This document shows, piece by piece, positions 17,334 to 26,237 of a stretch of 64,000 bases of DNA (position 1 is the first letter of the stretch; each line of letters begins with the position of its first letter). Source of the stretch: Azorhizobium doebereinerae UFLA1-100 (GTDB lineage: Bacteria; Pseudomonadota; Alphaproteobacteria; Rhizobiales; Xanthobacteraceae); the NCBI RefSeq assembly GCF_000473085.1, contig NZ_AXBA01000015.1, positions 106,217 to 170,216 on the forward strand, in the 5' to 3' direction. Under the pieces are notes generated by a model. It was given only the letters and a program-made list of their open reading frames with translations. It had not been told where the DNA came from and ran no database searches. The translations under genes and the position numbers were made by a program.

Positions 17334-18257
17334 CTATCGCCAGCGGCGGTGCAGCCAGAGCCACTGGCCGGGATATTCGCGCACCCAGCCCTCGATCACC
17401 GAACTGACCGCCTGCATGCCATCGTGCACGTCGATGCGCCCTTCGGCGTCGCGCGGCAGGTGGACTTCCTCGGTGATCTCGATGCGGAAGCGCCCCCTGG
17501 GCAGGCGGATGACGCGCATGCCATGCACCGGGCAGTCGAACTGGCGGGCGAGGCGGGCCAGCGTCGGGTTGGTCGCCGCCGGCCGGCCGAAGAAGGTCAC
17601 GGTCACGCCCTGGCCCCAGTGCTGGTCCACCAGCATGCCCAGATGCTGGCCGTCCTCCAGCATTTGCGCCATCTGGCGCCCGGCGGCCCGTCCGGCGCGG
17701 ATCAGGCCGGGCATGGTCTTGGCGCGCATGCCGAGCACCACTTCGGCGGCCTTCTGATTGTTGGGGGCGCGGTAGAGCACGCCGCCGCGCACGCCGAGCT
17801 TCTCGCCGGTGATGGCGTTCAGTTCCCAGTTTCCGGTATGGGCGGTGAAGAACAGGGCCGGGCGGCCGTCGTCGCGCAGCCGGGCCATGACCTCGGCCCC
17901 CACCAGCTCGATGCGCCCCGCGCCGGGATGGGCCGGGTCATAGTCCCAGATGCGGTCGAGCACGGCGAACTCGCCCGCCATGCGCCCGAGATTCTCCCAC
18001 ACGTCGGCCAGGATGCGCTCGATCTCGCTGCGGCTCTTCTCCGGGAAGGCGGCGCGCAGATTGGCGCGCGCCACCTTGCTCACCAGGAACCAGGGGCCGA
18101 ACCAGCGCGCCAGAGAGCCGATGATGTTGGACGACCAGGAGATCGGGAACAGCCGCATCCACCAGATGGATACGCGCACATAGCCGGCGACGAAGGCGTC
18201 GAACGCCGGCTGCATCTTGCGCGCGAAGCGGCGCCACACCTGCTTGGCAGAGCGCAT
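17334..18257 (-). CDS. lpxXL: Lipid A acyltransferase, very-long-chain specific (LpxXL-like)
   Basis: This is a 307-residue LpxL/LpxM-family acyltransferase. The H-x4-E catalytic motif is HTGNWE near residue 138, and the acceptor-side motifs LVDQHWGQGVTVTFFG and NPTLARLARQFDCPV follow. A hydrophobic N-terminal segment (residues 30-60) should anchor it to the inner membrane. As the last gene of the acpXL cluster, it is expected to transfer the 27-hydroxy C28 acyl chain from AcpXL to lipid A. That specificity comes from gene order known in Rhizobium, not from a motif. It starts 27 bases after the adh gene ends. Confidence 0.85.
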   Translation of the reverse strand: MRSAKQVWRRFARKMQPAFDAFVAGYVRVSIWWMRLFPISWSSNIIGSLARWFGPWFLVSKVARANLRAAFPEKSRSEIERILADVWENLGRMAGEFAVLDRIWDYDPAHPGAGRIELVGAEVMARLRDDGRPALFFTAHTGNWELNAITGEKLGVRGGVLYRAPNNQKAAEVVLGMRAKTMPGLIRAGRAAGRQMAQMLEDGQHLGMLVDQHWGQGVTVTFFGRPAATNPTLARLARQFDCPVHGMRVIRLPRGRFRIEITEEVHLPRDAEGRIDVHDGMQAVSSVIEGWVREYPGQWLWLHRRWR

Positions 18258-18283
18258 CGAAGCCCTCCCGGACCGGCGCCCCG

Positions 18284-19306
18284 TCAGAACTTGACGATGA
18301 TCTTGCCGAACACGCGGCGGCTTTCCAGCCGCTCCAGCCCTTCGTTGAAGCGCTCCAGCGGCACCACGGTGTCGATCACCGGCTTCACGCCGCGGCCCAT
18401 CTTCTCCAGGCCGTCCGCCACGTTGCGGATGGTGGCGCCGAACGAGCCGAAAATCTTGTACTGGCGCTGGAACAGCTGCATCAGGTTCATGGTGGTGCTG
18501 ACCCCGGAGGTGGAGCCGCAGGTCACCAGCCGCGCGCCGGGCTTCATGGAGAGCAGCGAGCCCTGCCAGGTGTCCACGCCCACATGCTCGAACACCACGT
18601 CCACGCCGACCTTCTTGGTGATCTTGCGCACCTCGTGCTCGAAGCGGTCCACCTTGTAGTTGATGACGTGGTCGGCCCCCAGCGCCAGGGCCTTGGCCGC
18701 CTTCTCATCGTCGCCCACAGTGGTGATGACGGTGGCGCCCACGTCCTTGGCGAGCCGGATGGCGGCCGAGCCGATGCCGGAGCCGCCGGCATGGACCAGC
18801 ACGGTCTCGCCCTTCTCCAGCTTGGCATTGTCGAACAGCATGTGCTCGACGGTGGAGAAGGTGATGCCGGCGCAGCCGGCTTCCTCGAAGGAGACGCCCT
18901 CGGGGGCGGGGATCACCAGCCGCTCGGGCATGTTCAGCACGTCGCGGGCGAAGCCGTCCACGTGGAAGCCGAGCACGCCGCCCACCTTCTCGCACAGATT
19001 GTCGCGGCCCTTGAGGCAGTTGGAGCAGTGGCCGCAGGTCAGGGCGCCGTACATGGCCACCGTCTGGCCCACCTTGAGGCCGCGCACGTCGGCGCCCAGC
19101 GCCACGATCTCGCCGGCGGCTTCCGCGCCGACGACCAGAGGCATCTTGCGCTTGGCGAAGGCCATGCCGCGCCAGCCCCACACGTCGATATGGTTCAGCG
19201 CCAGCGCCTTCACGCGCACCTGCACCTCGCCCGCGCCGGGGGCGTCGGGCTCGGGCATGTCGACGATCTGGAGGGTGCGGTCGGAGACGAGCTGAAGGGC
19301 GCGCAT
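18284..19306 (-). CDS. Zinc-binding alcohol dehydrogenase/enoyl reductase-like protein of the acpXL cluster
   Basis: This is a 340-residue MDR-family reductase with a Rossmann domain (VHAGGSGIGSAAIRLAKDVG near residue 165). The four structural-zinc cysteines are present (Cys91, Cys94, Cys97 and Cys105 in CGHCSNCLKGRDNLC). The catalytic-zinc ligands are not: the usual Cys is Asn38 (NHID) and the usual GHE is GAE with Ala61. It therefore resembles quinone oxidoreductase or enoyl reductase types more than a zinc alcohol dehydrogenase. Rhizobial acpXL clusters carry an equivalent gene (often called adh2XL). It lies 15 bases after the SDR gene on the same strand. A role in reducing the growing C28 chain is likely but inferred. 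Confidence 0.88.
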   Translation of the reverse strand: MRALQLVSDRTLQIVDMPEPDAPGAGEVQVRVKALALNHIDVWGWRGMAFAKRKMPLVVGAEAAGEIVALGADVRGLKVGQTVAMYGALTCGHCSNCLKGRDNLCEKVGGVLGFHVDGFARDVLNMPERLVIPAPEGVSFEEAGCAGITFSTVEHMLFDNAKLEKGETVLVHAGGSGIGSAAIRLAKDVGATVITTVGDDEKAAKALALGADHVINYKVDRFEHEVRKITKKVGVDVVFEHVGVDTWQGSLLSMKPGARLVTCGSTSGVSTTMNLMQLFQRQYKIFGSFGATIRNVADGLEKMGRGVKPVIDTVVPLERFNEGLERLESRRVFGKIIVKF

Positions 19307-19321
19307 GTTGGTCCTGACAAA

Positions 19322-20083
19322 TCAGCGATGGGCGGCGAGCGCGGCGGACAGGCCCCCGTCCACCGGGATCACGGCGCCGGTGATATAGCCCGCGCCGGGC
19401 GAGAAGAGAAAGGCGGCCACCTGCGCCACGTCGTCCGGCTGGGCGAAGCGACCGGCGGGGATCTGGCTTTCAAGGCGTTCGCGATAGTCGGCGAACTTGG
19501 CCAGCATGGCGGTGTCGATGAAGCCGGGGGCGATGTAGTTCACGGTCACGCCGCGCCGGGCGCTCTCCACCGCCAGCCCGCGCACATGGGCGAGCAAGGC
19601 GGCCTTGGAGGCGGCATAGGCCACGTTGCCGGGATTGGCCTGCAAGGCGGCGACAGAGCCGATGGCGACGATGCGGCCCTGCTTGGCGCGGGTCATCGGC
19701 CGGATCAGCGCGCGCGACAGGCGGACGAAGGCGAAATGATTCACCTGCATCACCTCCTCGGCCTTGTCCTGATCCACCATGGCGGCGAGCGTGTCATAGG
19801 ACGCTCCCGCATTGTGGCAGAAGCCGAACCAGGTCTCGCCGGCCTCCAGTTCCTCGGCCAGCGCCTCGACGGCGCCGCGGTCGGCCAGATCGACCGCCTT
19901 GGCGGCGATCGCCGCGTCGGGGCGGTCGGCGCGGATGGCGGCCACCAGCGCCTCGGCCTCGGCCGCCGCGCTGCGATAGGTGAAGGTCACCGCGAACCCG
20001 GCCTCGGAAAGGGCGCGCACGATGGCGGCCCCGAGGCCGCGCCCGCCGCCGGTGACGAGGACGCGCTTGCCGGTGTCGCTCAC
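19322..20083 (-). CDS. Short-chain dehydrogenase, FabG-like, in the acpXL cluster
   Basis: This is a 253-residue SDR with the cofactor motif TGGGRGLG, the NAG motif (CHNAGAS), and the catalytic Ser-Tyr-Lys set (GSVAALQANPGNVAYAASKA). The end VIPVDGGLS is standard. The fold and context suggest a 3-oxoacyl-ACP reductase serving the long-chain synthase. The start is a GTG overlapping the fabF1 stop by four bases (GTGA), so it is tightly coupled to that ketosynthase. The described Rhizobium clusters go directly from fabF1XL to the dehydrogenase, so this gene would be an addition or a lineage variant. Confidence 0.87.
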   Translation of the reverse strand: MSDTGKRVLVTGGGRGLGAAIVRALSEAGFAVTFTYRSAAAEAEALVAAIRADRPDAAIAAKAVDLADRGAVEALAEELEAGETWFGFCHNAGASYDTLAAMVDQDKAEEVMQVNHFAFVRLSRALIRPMTRAKQGRIVAIGSVAALQANPGNVAYAASKAALLAHVRGLAVESARRGVTVNYIAPGFIDTAMLAKFADYRERLESQIPAGRFAQPDDVAQVAAFLFSPGAGYITGAVIPVDGGLSAALAAHR

Positions 20084-21360
20084 GCCGGCTCACCCGCCAC
20101 GACGAGGCAGACATTCTGTCCGCCGAAGCCGAACGAGCTGGAAATCACCCGGTTCACGGTCGCGTCGCGCGCCACGTTCGGCACCACGTCGAGCGGAATG
20201 GCCGGGTCCGGTATGTTGTAGTTGATGGTCGGCGGGATGCGGCTGTTGAGGATGGTCAGCACCGAGAAGGCCGCCTCGATGGCGCCGGCCGCCGTCAGGG
20301 TGTGGCCGATCATCGACTTGTTGGAGGAGATCGGCACGTTCTTCAGGTGCTCGCCGAACACGCCGGACAGGCCCACATGCTCCATGCGGTCATTCTCGGG
20401 CGTGGAGGTGCCGTGGGCATTGATATAGTCCACGTCCTCCGGCGTGATGCCGGCATCGGTCAGCGCCCGCCTCATGCAGCCGATGATCGGCTTGGCATCG
20501 GGGCTGGAGCGGGTGCGGTGGAAATTGTCCGCCATCTCGCCGGCGCCTTCCAGCACCGCCAGGATCTTGGCGCCGCGCGCCCGGGCATGCTCGTAGCTTT
20601 CCAGCACCAGCGCCGCCGCGCCTTCGGCCATGACGAAGCCGTCGCGATTCTTGGCGAAGGGGCGGGACGCCTCGGCCGGATTGTCGTTAGCGGTGGTCAG
20701 TGCGGAGAGCAGGGAGAAGCGGATCAGCGCCTCGGGATGCACCGAGCCGTCAGTGCCGAGGGCCAGGGCCACATCGCACTCGCCGCGCCGGATCGCCTCG
20801 ACGCCGAGCTGGATTGCGGTGGCGCCGGAGGCGCAGGCGGTGGACAGCGAGATCGGCTGGCCGCGCGTGCCGAAGCGGTCCGCCAGGGCGTCGGCCACCG
20901 AGCCGAACAGGAAGCGCTCATGCCAGGCGCGGAACTTGCCCGTGGCGGCGGCATCCAGCAGGTCGTGATAGACCATGGGGCGATGCGTGACCTGCTCGGC
21001 GAGCTGGCGGCGCTCCGGCCACTCGATCTCCACCGGCGGCACGGCGGCGAACAGCGGGCCGGGGAAATCCCCGTTGCCGCCGATGCCGGCCTCGGAAATG
21101 GCTTCCTCGGCCGCCAGCGTGGCCAGCTTCTGCGACAGGTTCGGCGCAGCGACGCGCTCGTCGAACAGGAAGTCGACGGTGCCGGCGATGGTCGTGCGCA
21201 TGCCCTCGATGGGGAAGCGGGTGATGCGATGGATGCCCGATTCGCCGGCGGTCAGCTTCTTCCAGTTCTCAGCCTTGCCCTGGCCGAGCGACGTGACGAT
21301 GCCGATGCCCGTCACCACGACGATGGGACGGCCGAATTTGTCGTTGTGGATCTGCGCCAT
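20080..21360 (-). CDS. fabF1XL: Beta-ketoacyl-ACP synthase, catalytic partner (FabF1XL-like)
   Basis: This is a 426-residue KAS II-type condensing enzyme. All catalytic residues are in place: Cys in STACASGATAI, first His in NAHGTSTPENDRME, Lys in ESYEHARARGAKI, and second His in SNKSMIGHTLTAAGAIEA. It extends the acyl chain on AcpXL with malonyl units. AGGAGG precedes the ATG at 21360. It follows fabF2 by 157 bases, the largest gap inside the cluster, and its stop overlaps the SDR start. Confidence 0.92.
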   Translation of the reverse strand: MAQIHNDKFGRPIVVVTGIGIVTSLGQGKAENWKKLTAGESGIHRITRFPIEGMRTTIAGTVDFLFDERVAAPNLSQKLATLAAEEAISEAGIGGNGDFPGPLFAAVPPVEIEWPERRQLAEQVTHRPMVYHDLLDAAATGKFRAWHERFLFGSVADALADRFGTRGQPISLSTACASGATAIQLGVEAIRRGECDVALALGTDGSVHPEALIRFSLLSALTTANDNPAEASRPFAKNRDGFVMAEGAAALVLESYEHARARGAKILAVLEGAGEMADNFHRTRSSPDAKPIIGCMRRALTDAGITPEDVDYINAHGTSTPENDRMEHVGLSGVFGEHLKNVPISSNKSMIGHTLTAAGAIEAAFSVLTILNSRIPPTINYNIPDPAIPLDVVPNVARDATVNRVISSSFGFGGQNVCLVVAGEPA

Positions 21361-21517
21361 GGGCGCCTCCTGATCTGAGCGGCCCGACCGGATCGGGCAA
21401 GACGTGGCCCAAACCTAATGCGCCCGCGCGATATTTCACCCCGGAAACGAATCCGCCCGGACGGAAAATCCGCCGGGCGGGGTCACTGGTCTCCGGTCGT
21501 CCCGCCGAAGGCTGGGA

Positions 21518-22717
21518 TCAGCCGATCTTTTCCACCAGGGCCGCGCCCTCGCCGCGCCAGTGCCCCACCGACGTGACGATGACCCGGTCCAGCGCGCCCT
21601 CAAGCGGCGCCTCGACGGGTGCGCCCGCCACCGGCGGGATCGCCGCACCGTGCGACAGGCTCAGGGCCGCAAGGCCGAGCAGGGCGGTGAACTGCGCCTC
21701 GAAGCCATGCCCGATCCGGTTGGCCATCACGCGGACCGGCAGGCCGGACGCCTTCAGCGCCTCGCCCTCCGCCTCGGTGGCGCCGGCCGCGCCGCTGGCG
21801 CCAGAATAGACCACGGTGGCAGGCCCGGTGCCGGCGGTCGAGATCAGCGACTTCACCTTTTCAGCGACGCTGCCGGTCGCGCTGCGCCGGGCCCGCTCGG
21901 ACCACACGCCCGACAGCTTGGCGATCGGCTTGGCGCCGCGCGCGGTCGCATGCTCGGGCGATTCGAGCACCAGGAAGGCGCCCATGGAGCCGGACGGGAT
22001 GCCGGGGGCGGGCTCGGTGCCCAGCACGGGCCGGAAGGCGCCGGTCATGCACAGGCCGTTGAGCGCGTAGAGCAGCAGCATGTCCTCGCGCTCGGCATTG
22101 TAGGCGCCGCCCACGAGGCCGATCTCGCTCTGGCCCGCCGCGATGCGCGAGAAGGCGATCCGGGTGGCGTCCACGCCGGAGCTTTCCTCGCCCATGAAGG
22201 TGCGGGAGGAGCCGGTGACGCCGTGCACGATGGAGATGTTGCCGGCCAGCAGGTTGGACAGCTGGGCCAGCGACAGCGTCGGGCGCAGGTCCGACAGCAG
22301 ACGCTCGTTCAACGAGCGGCCCCAGTCGTTCGAGGCCAGCAGGTCGTTGAGGATGGCGGCGTCCACCTGGAAGTCGCGCTCGCCACCGCCGGCCGCCACC
22401 ACCATGTCGGTGCGGCCGAGGATCTCGGCATTCTTGGCGACGCCGGCCGAATCGAGGGCGAGGCCCGCGGCATAGGTGCCGATGCGCTGCCACGCCTCCA
22501 TCTGCCGCTGATCACCCTTCTTGGGGATCTGCTGGTCGTAATTCACCTTGACCAGCGGGTGCACCACGTAGGGCGCGAAGGTCTCGGCATCCACATGGGG
22601 CCCGGCGCCCGCGTTCAGGGCCGCCCAATGGGCGTCCAGCCCCTCGCCGAGCGAGGAGACGAGGCCGATGCCGGTGATCCAGACGTCACGTTGGCCCGGC
22701 CGCTGAGCGTCATGCAT
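21518..22717 (-). CDS. fabF2XL: Ketosynthase-like protein without active-site Cys (FabF2XL-like)
   Basis: This 399-residue protein has the ketosynthase fold (WITGIGLVSSLGEGLDAHW start, GSMGAFLVLESPEHA, RIGHGFEAQFTALL). By alignment the nucleophile Cys is replaced by Glu178 (GEESSG where active enzymes have TACASG), and the first catalytic His is replaced by Ser (YSGASG for NAHGTS). The second His is kept. This is the pattern of a chain-length factor beside an active ketosynthase. It should pair with FabF1XL rather than condense by itself. The start is the ATG at 22717, which overlaps the end of fabZ by eight bases; a TTG two codons earlier is less likely. Confidence 0.88.
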   Translation of the reverse strand: MHDAQRPGQRDVWITGIGLVSSLGEGLDAHWAALNAGAGPHVDAETFAPYVVHPLVKVNYDQQIPKKGDQRQMEAWQRIGTYAAGLALDSAGVAKNAEILGRTDMVVAAGGGERDFQVDAAILNDLLASNDWGRSLNERLLSDLRPTLSLAQLSNLLAGNISIVHGVTGSSRTFMGEESSGVDATRIAFSRIAAGQSEIGLVGGAYNAEREDMLLLYALNGLCMTGAFRPVLGTEPAPGIPSGSMGAFLVLESPEHATARGAKPIAKLSGVWSERARRSATGSVAEKVKSLISTAGTGPATVVYSGASGAAGATEAEGEALKASGLPVRVMANRIGHGFEAQFTALLGLAALSLSHGAAIPPVAGAPVEAPLEGALDRVIVTSVGHWRGEGAALVEKIG

Positions 22718-23183
22718 TGGCAAAGTCCGCCACCGGGAATTCCACCCGTTCGGCCACCTTCATGACCACGTCCTTCATGCGGCCCTCCGGCCAGGCGAGG
22801 ACGCGGAACACCAGCTCCGCGTTGCACACCGGCTTGCCCTCGATGAGCGCCTTGGTCTGCGCCACCACGAAGCCGGAGCCCTCGTGCAGGATCTTCGAGT
22901 GCAGGTCGAGCATCTGCCCCGGCACCACGAAGGTGCGCAGCTTGGCCTCCTTGACGGTGGCCAGGAAGGGCATCTTCTCGAAGCGATTGCGGGCGAGGAT
23001 CAGCCAGCCGGTGGTTTGGGCCATCGCCTCGATGAGCAGGACGCCGGGCATGATGGGATGGCCGGGAAAGTGCCCCTCGAAGATGGAGCTCTCCTCAGGG
23101 ACCAGTCCCTCGCATTGAATGGTCTCAAGACCGGGGTCGATCGCGACGACCCGGTCCACCATCTTGAAAACTTCAGGGCGCAT
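22710..23183 (-). CDS. fabZXL: 3-hydroxyacyl-ACP dehydratase, FabZ-type
   Basis: This is a 157-residue hot-dog fold dehydratase. The FabZ signature with catalytic His is seen as GHFPGHPIMPGVLLIEAMAQ, about residues 37-56. It removes water from the 3-hydroxyacyl-AcpXL intermediate. It is 15 bases after acpXL and overlaps fabF2 by eight bases, so these genes form one transcript. Confidence 0.92.
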   Translation of the reverse strand: MRPEVFKMVDRVVAIDPGLETIQCEGLVPEESSIFEGHFPGHPIMPGVLLIEAMAQTTGWLILARNRFEKMPFLATVKEAKLRTFVVPGQMLDLHSKILHEGSGFVVAQTKALIEGKPVCNAELVFRVLAWPEGRMKDVVMKVAERVEFPVADFANA

Positions 23184-23198
23184 TCGCTCCGTCCGACC

Positions 23199-23480
23199 TC
23201 ACGCGGTCTTTGCAGCGACCAGTTCGTCGATCCGGGCGCAGAGATTCTTGAGCACGAAATACTGCTCGGTGGTGGCCTTGCCGTCGTTCACTTCCTGCGT
23301 CCACTGCTCAAGCGGGAGCTTGATGCCGAACGCCTTGTCGATGGCGAAGGCGATGTCGAGGAAGTCGAGGCTGTCGATACCGAGATCGTCGATCGCATGG
23401 CTTTCGGGCGTGATCGTGTCACGCGGAATGTCACAGGTCTCGGCGATGATGTTGGCCACGGCATCAAACGTTGAAGACAT
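23199..23480 (-). CDS. acpXL: Acyl carrier protein AcpXL for very-long-chain fatty acid
   Basis: This 93-residue acidic carrier protein has the phosphopantetheine site [15 protein letters not shown] (Ser near residue 37). The extended C-terminal part ([34 protein letters not shown]) marks AcpXL rather than the shorter housekeeping AcpP. AcpXL carries the C28 hydroxy acid to lipid A in rhizobia. It is the first gene of the cluster; the 179 bases upstream should hold the cluster promoter. Confidence 0.93.
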   Translation of the reverse strand: MSSTFDAVANIIAETCDIPRDTITPESHAIDDLGIDSLDFLDIAFAIDKAFGIKLPLEQWTQEVNDGKATTEQYFVLKNLCARIDELVAAKTA

Positions 23481-23659
23481 CAGTACGCCTCTTTGAATTA
23501 TCTCGGCCGCGTCTCGCGCAGCCGGCTCGCGGGGGCGAGCGCGGCAGCCACGGCAAAGGGTGGCCGTGTGGCCTTATCGGAATCGTCGTGGCCCCTATAG
23601 CGAAGCCGGACCCCGGTTTCAATGGCGCCCTCTCGGGGCGGCACCTGCCGGCGCGTCTC

Positions 23660-25327
23660 TTATACGCCGTCCAGCGCCCGCGCCAGAAGGGCTTGGGCCG
23701 CGGATGCGACATCGTTCGTGCCATGGACGGCGCGTGCGCCGGCAAGCCGTGTCCGGGCGAATGCCTCGGCGATGGCGCCCGGCGCCCGGGCCGCCAGCGC
23801 GGCCGTCGCGGCCAGCGCGGCGAGCCGGTCGGCGGCGCGCCGCGCGAAAACCTCAGGGGTGGGATGCGCCAGATCGAGAACGATCTGCCGCGCCGCGCCG
23901 GCGACGCCCGGCAGGTCCCCGGCTTCGGCGGCGAGTTCGCCGACCAGCGCGCGCACGGCGTCCGGCTCGCGGGCGGCGGCGCGCAGCAGGTCGAGGGCGA
24001 CCACCGTGCCGGTGCCCTCCCAGATGGCGTTGACCGGGGCCTCGCGATACAGCCGGGGCAGCAGGCTTTCCTCAACGTAACCGTTGCCGCCGAGCGCCTC
24101 CATGGCCTCATAGACGAATCCCGGCGCCGCCTTGCAGACGGAGAATTTCACCGCCGGGGTCAGCAGCCTGGCCCGCGCCGCCTCGGCCGTCTGGGTGCGG
24201 GCGGCGTCGAAGCTCGCCGCGAGGCGCAGGGTCAGGGCGGTCGTCGCCTCGCTGTCGAGGGCGAGGTCCGCCAGCACGGCGCGCATGGCCGGCTGGTCCA
24301 CCAGGCGCTTGCCGAAGACGCTGCGGTGCCGGGCATGATGGACCGCCTGGGCCAGCGCCATGCGCATCAGCCCGGCGGACGACACCGCGCAGTCCAGCCG
24401 GGTGAGCTGCACCATCTCCAGGATGGTCGCTACACCCCGGCCCTCCGGGCCGACGCGCCAGGCGAAGGCGCGTGCGAACTCCACCTCGGAGGAGGCGTTG
24501 GAGCGGTTGCCCAGCTTGTCCTTCAGGCGCTGGAGCGAGAGGCCGTTCACGCCGCCGTCGGGCCGGAAGCGGGGCATGAGGAAGCAGGTGAGGCCGCCCG
24601 GCGCCTGGGCCAGCACCAGGAACGCATCGCTCATGGGCGCGGAAAAGAACCATTTATGGCCGGTGATCTCATAGTCCTCGCCGCCAATGGGCACCGCGAC
24701 GGTGGTATTGGCCCGCACGTCGGTGCCGCCCTGCTTTTCCGTCATGCCCATGCCGATGGTGACGGAGGTCTTCTCCCAGAACGGCAGGAAGCGTCCGTCA
24801 TAGAGCCTGGAGGTGATGCGCGGCAGCCATTCCGCCTTCAGTGCGGGGCTGGCGGCGAGCGCCGCCGGGGCGGCGTGGGTCATGGTCAGCGGGCAGACGT
24901 GGCCGGCTTCCACCTGGGTGATGATGAACAGCCGGGCCGCCCGGTCGAGGTGCCGGCCGCCGTCCCAGGTGGAGCAATGCAGGCCCGAGGCGCTGCTCGC
25001 CGCCATCAGCGCGTGATAGGCGGGGTGGAACTCCACCATGTCCAGGCGGCGGCCGCGCGCGTCATGGGTGCGCAGGCGCGGCGGGTTCTCGTTCGCGGCC
25101 CGGCCGAGGCACAGCCGGTCCTGGCTGCCCCATTCCGCGCCGAAGGCCAGCGCTTCCGCCTGCGGGCGGCCGCTGATGCTCATGGCGGAGCGCAGCGGCG
25201 CGTCGAGGGCGACCAGGTTGACGTCGCTGAACGGCGGCGGCTGGTTCATGCCGTCCGCATCGGGCGCGGCGCCCGGCGAATCGACGGGCAGCCGGTCGGA
25301 CGATGGTCCGGGCGAAGACATGGCCAT
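23660..25327 (-). CDS. aidB: Acyl-CoA dehydrogenase, AidB-like
   Basis: This is a 555-residue flavoprotein of the acyl-CoA dehydrogenase superfamily, AidB branch. Seen are the FAD-binding GMGMTEKQGGTDVRANTT, the ALAQAVHHARHRSVFGKRL helix, and the AidB-type EALGGNGYVEESLLPRLYREAP with AIWEGTGTVVALDLLR. AidB binds DNA and is linked to alkylation resistance in E. coli, while the reaction is not established. The start at 25327 has a GGGAGGGC ribosome site. The first 26 residues are low-complexity, so a later Met (around 25249) is possible. It is divergent from the HXXEE gene. Confidence 0.9.
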   Translation of the reverse strand: MAMSSPGPSSDRLPVDSPGAAPDADGMNQPPPFSDVNLVALDAPLRSAMSISGRPQAEALAFGAEWGSQDRLCLGRAANENPPRLRTHDARGRRLDMVEFHPAYHALMAASSASGLHCSTWDGGRHLDRAARLFIITQVEAGHVCPLTMTHAAPAALAASPALKAEWLPRITSRLYDGRFLPFWEKTSVTIGMGMTEKQGGTDVRANTTVAVPIGGEDYEITGHKWFFSAPMSDAFLVLAQAPGGLTCFLMPRFRPDGGVNGLSLQRLKDKLGNRSNASSEVEFARAFAWRVGPEGRGVATILEMVQLTRLDCAVSSAGLMRMALAQAVHHARHRSVFGKRLVDQPAMRAVLADLALDSEATTALTLRLAASFDAARTQTAEAARARLLTPAVKFSVCKAAPGFVYEAMEALGGNGYVEESLLPRLYREAPVNAIWEGTGTVVALDLLRAAAREPDAVRALVGELAAEAGDLPGVAGAARQIVLDLAHPTPEVFARRAADRLAALAATAALAARAPGAIAEAFARTRLAGARAVHGTNDVASAAQALLARALDGV

Positions 25328-25498
25328 GGGCGCCCTCCCGGGGGCATGCCGGACATTGCCGGCTGTCTTTGCGGCCCGTGCGGCGGGCGCGCCTCATCAG
25401 ATGCGCGATTGCCTGCGGGTTCAAGCAAATTGGGTACAGCGGCCGGGGCGGGCCGGTTGGCGCTTTCGCCGTCGCCGGGGGCATTCTAGTCTTCCCGC

Positions 25499-26233
25499 AT
25501 GCCCGTGTTCGCAATCATCTGGCCATGGATCGGACTGGGCGCCGCAGCCGCCCTGCTGATCGTGCTGGTCTCCACCGACGGCCTCCAGGCCGACCGCGGC
25601 ATCTCGCGCTGGCACGATCTGCCCTGGCTGGTGTGGCTGGGCCTCGCCGCCTATCTGCTTCACCAGTTCGAGGAGCACGGCATCGACCTGCTCGGCCAGC
25701 CCTATGCGTTCCGTACCGACATGTGCCGCATGCTGGGCTATCGCGATCCCATCGCCTGTCCCGTGCCGCTGTCCTTCATCACCGCCGTGAACGTTGGCTC
25801 GGTATGGGGCGCCGGCCTTTTGTCGGCGCTGGCGGCCAGGCGCTGGCCGGCGATCGGGCTGAGCTTCTTCGCGGTGCCGCTGGTGAACGCCTTCGTCCAT
25901 GTGGGCGTGGCGATGGCGGAGGGGCGGTACAATCCCGGCCTGCTCACCGCCGTCCTGTTCTTTCTGCCGCTCAGCCTGTGGACGCTCTCCGTGGCGGTGA
26001 CGCGGGCGGGACTGCCCAGACGGGTGCTGCTGTTCGTGCTGGCGGGCGGCATCGCGGTCCATGTCATCCTCATGGGCTCGCTCCAGGCCTATCTGCGCGG
26101 CTTCATCGGCCTCTGGCCGCTCAACATCATCCAGGTGCTGAACGCCTTCGTCCCGGCCGCGCTGATGTATGCGGGCATGCGCGTCCGGAAGGCGCCGCCG
26201 CCGCGGCGCAAGCCGAACCTGCGGGCGGTGTAG
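25499..26233 (+). CDS. HXXEE-domain membrane protein
   Basis: The 244-residue protein has about seven hydrophobic segments, starting with WIGLGAAAALLIVLV, and the motif that names the family, HQFEEH, in AAYLLHQFEEHGIDLLG near residue 55-65. Other conserved His and Glu residues lie in membrane-facing positions (VHVGVAMAEGRYNPG), as in this family. The function is unknown; it looks like an integral membrane enzyme or metal-binding protein. It stands alone, divergent from aidB and convergent with moaB. Confidence 0.8.
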   Translation: MPVFAIIWPWIGLGAAAALLIVLVSTDGLQADRGISRWHDLPWLVWLGLAAYLLHQFEEHGIDLLGQPYAFRTDMCRMLGYRDPIACPVPLSFITAVNVGSVWGAGLLSALAARRWPAIGLSFFAVPLVNAFVHVGVAMAEGRYNPGLLTAVLFFLPLSLWTLSVAVTRAGLPRRVLLFVLAGGIAVHVILMGSLQAYLRGFIGLWPLNIIQVLNAFVPAALMYAGMRVRKAPPPRRKPNLRAV

Positions 26234-26237
26234 GCGC

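Noticed and set aside
23471..25489. 672-codon plus-strand frame opposite aidB and acpXL
   Set aside because: Shadow of aidB; no family similarity and it crosses the acpXL start region.
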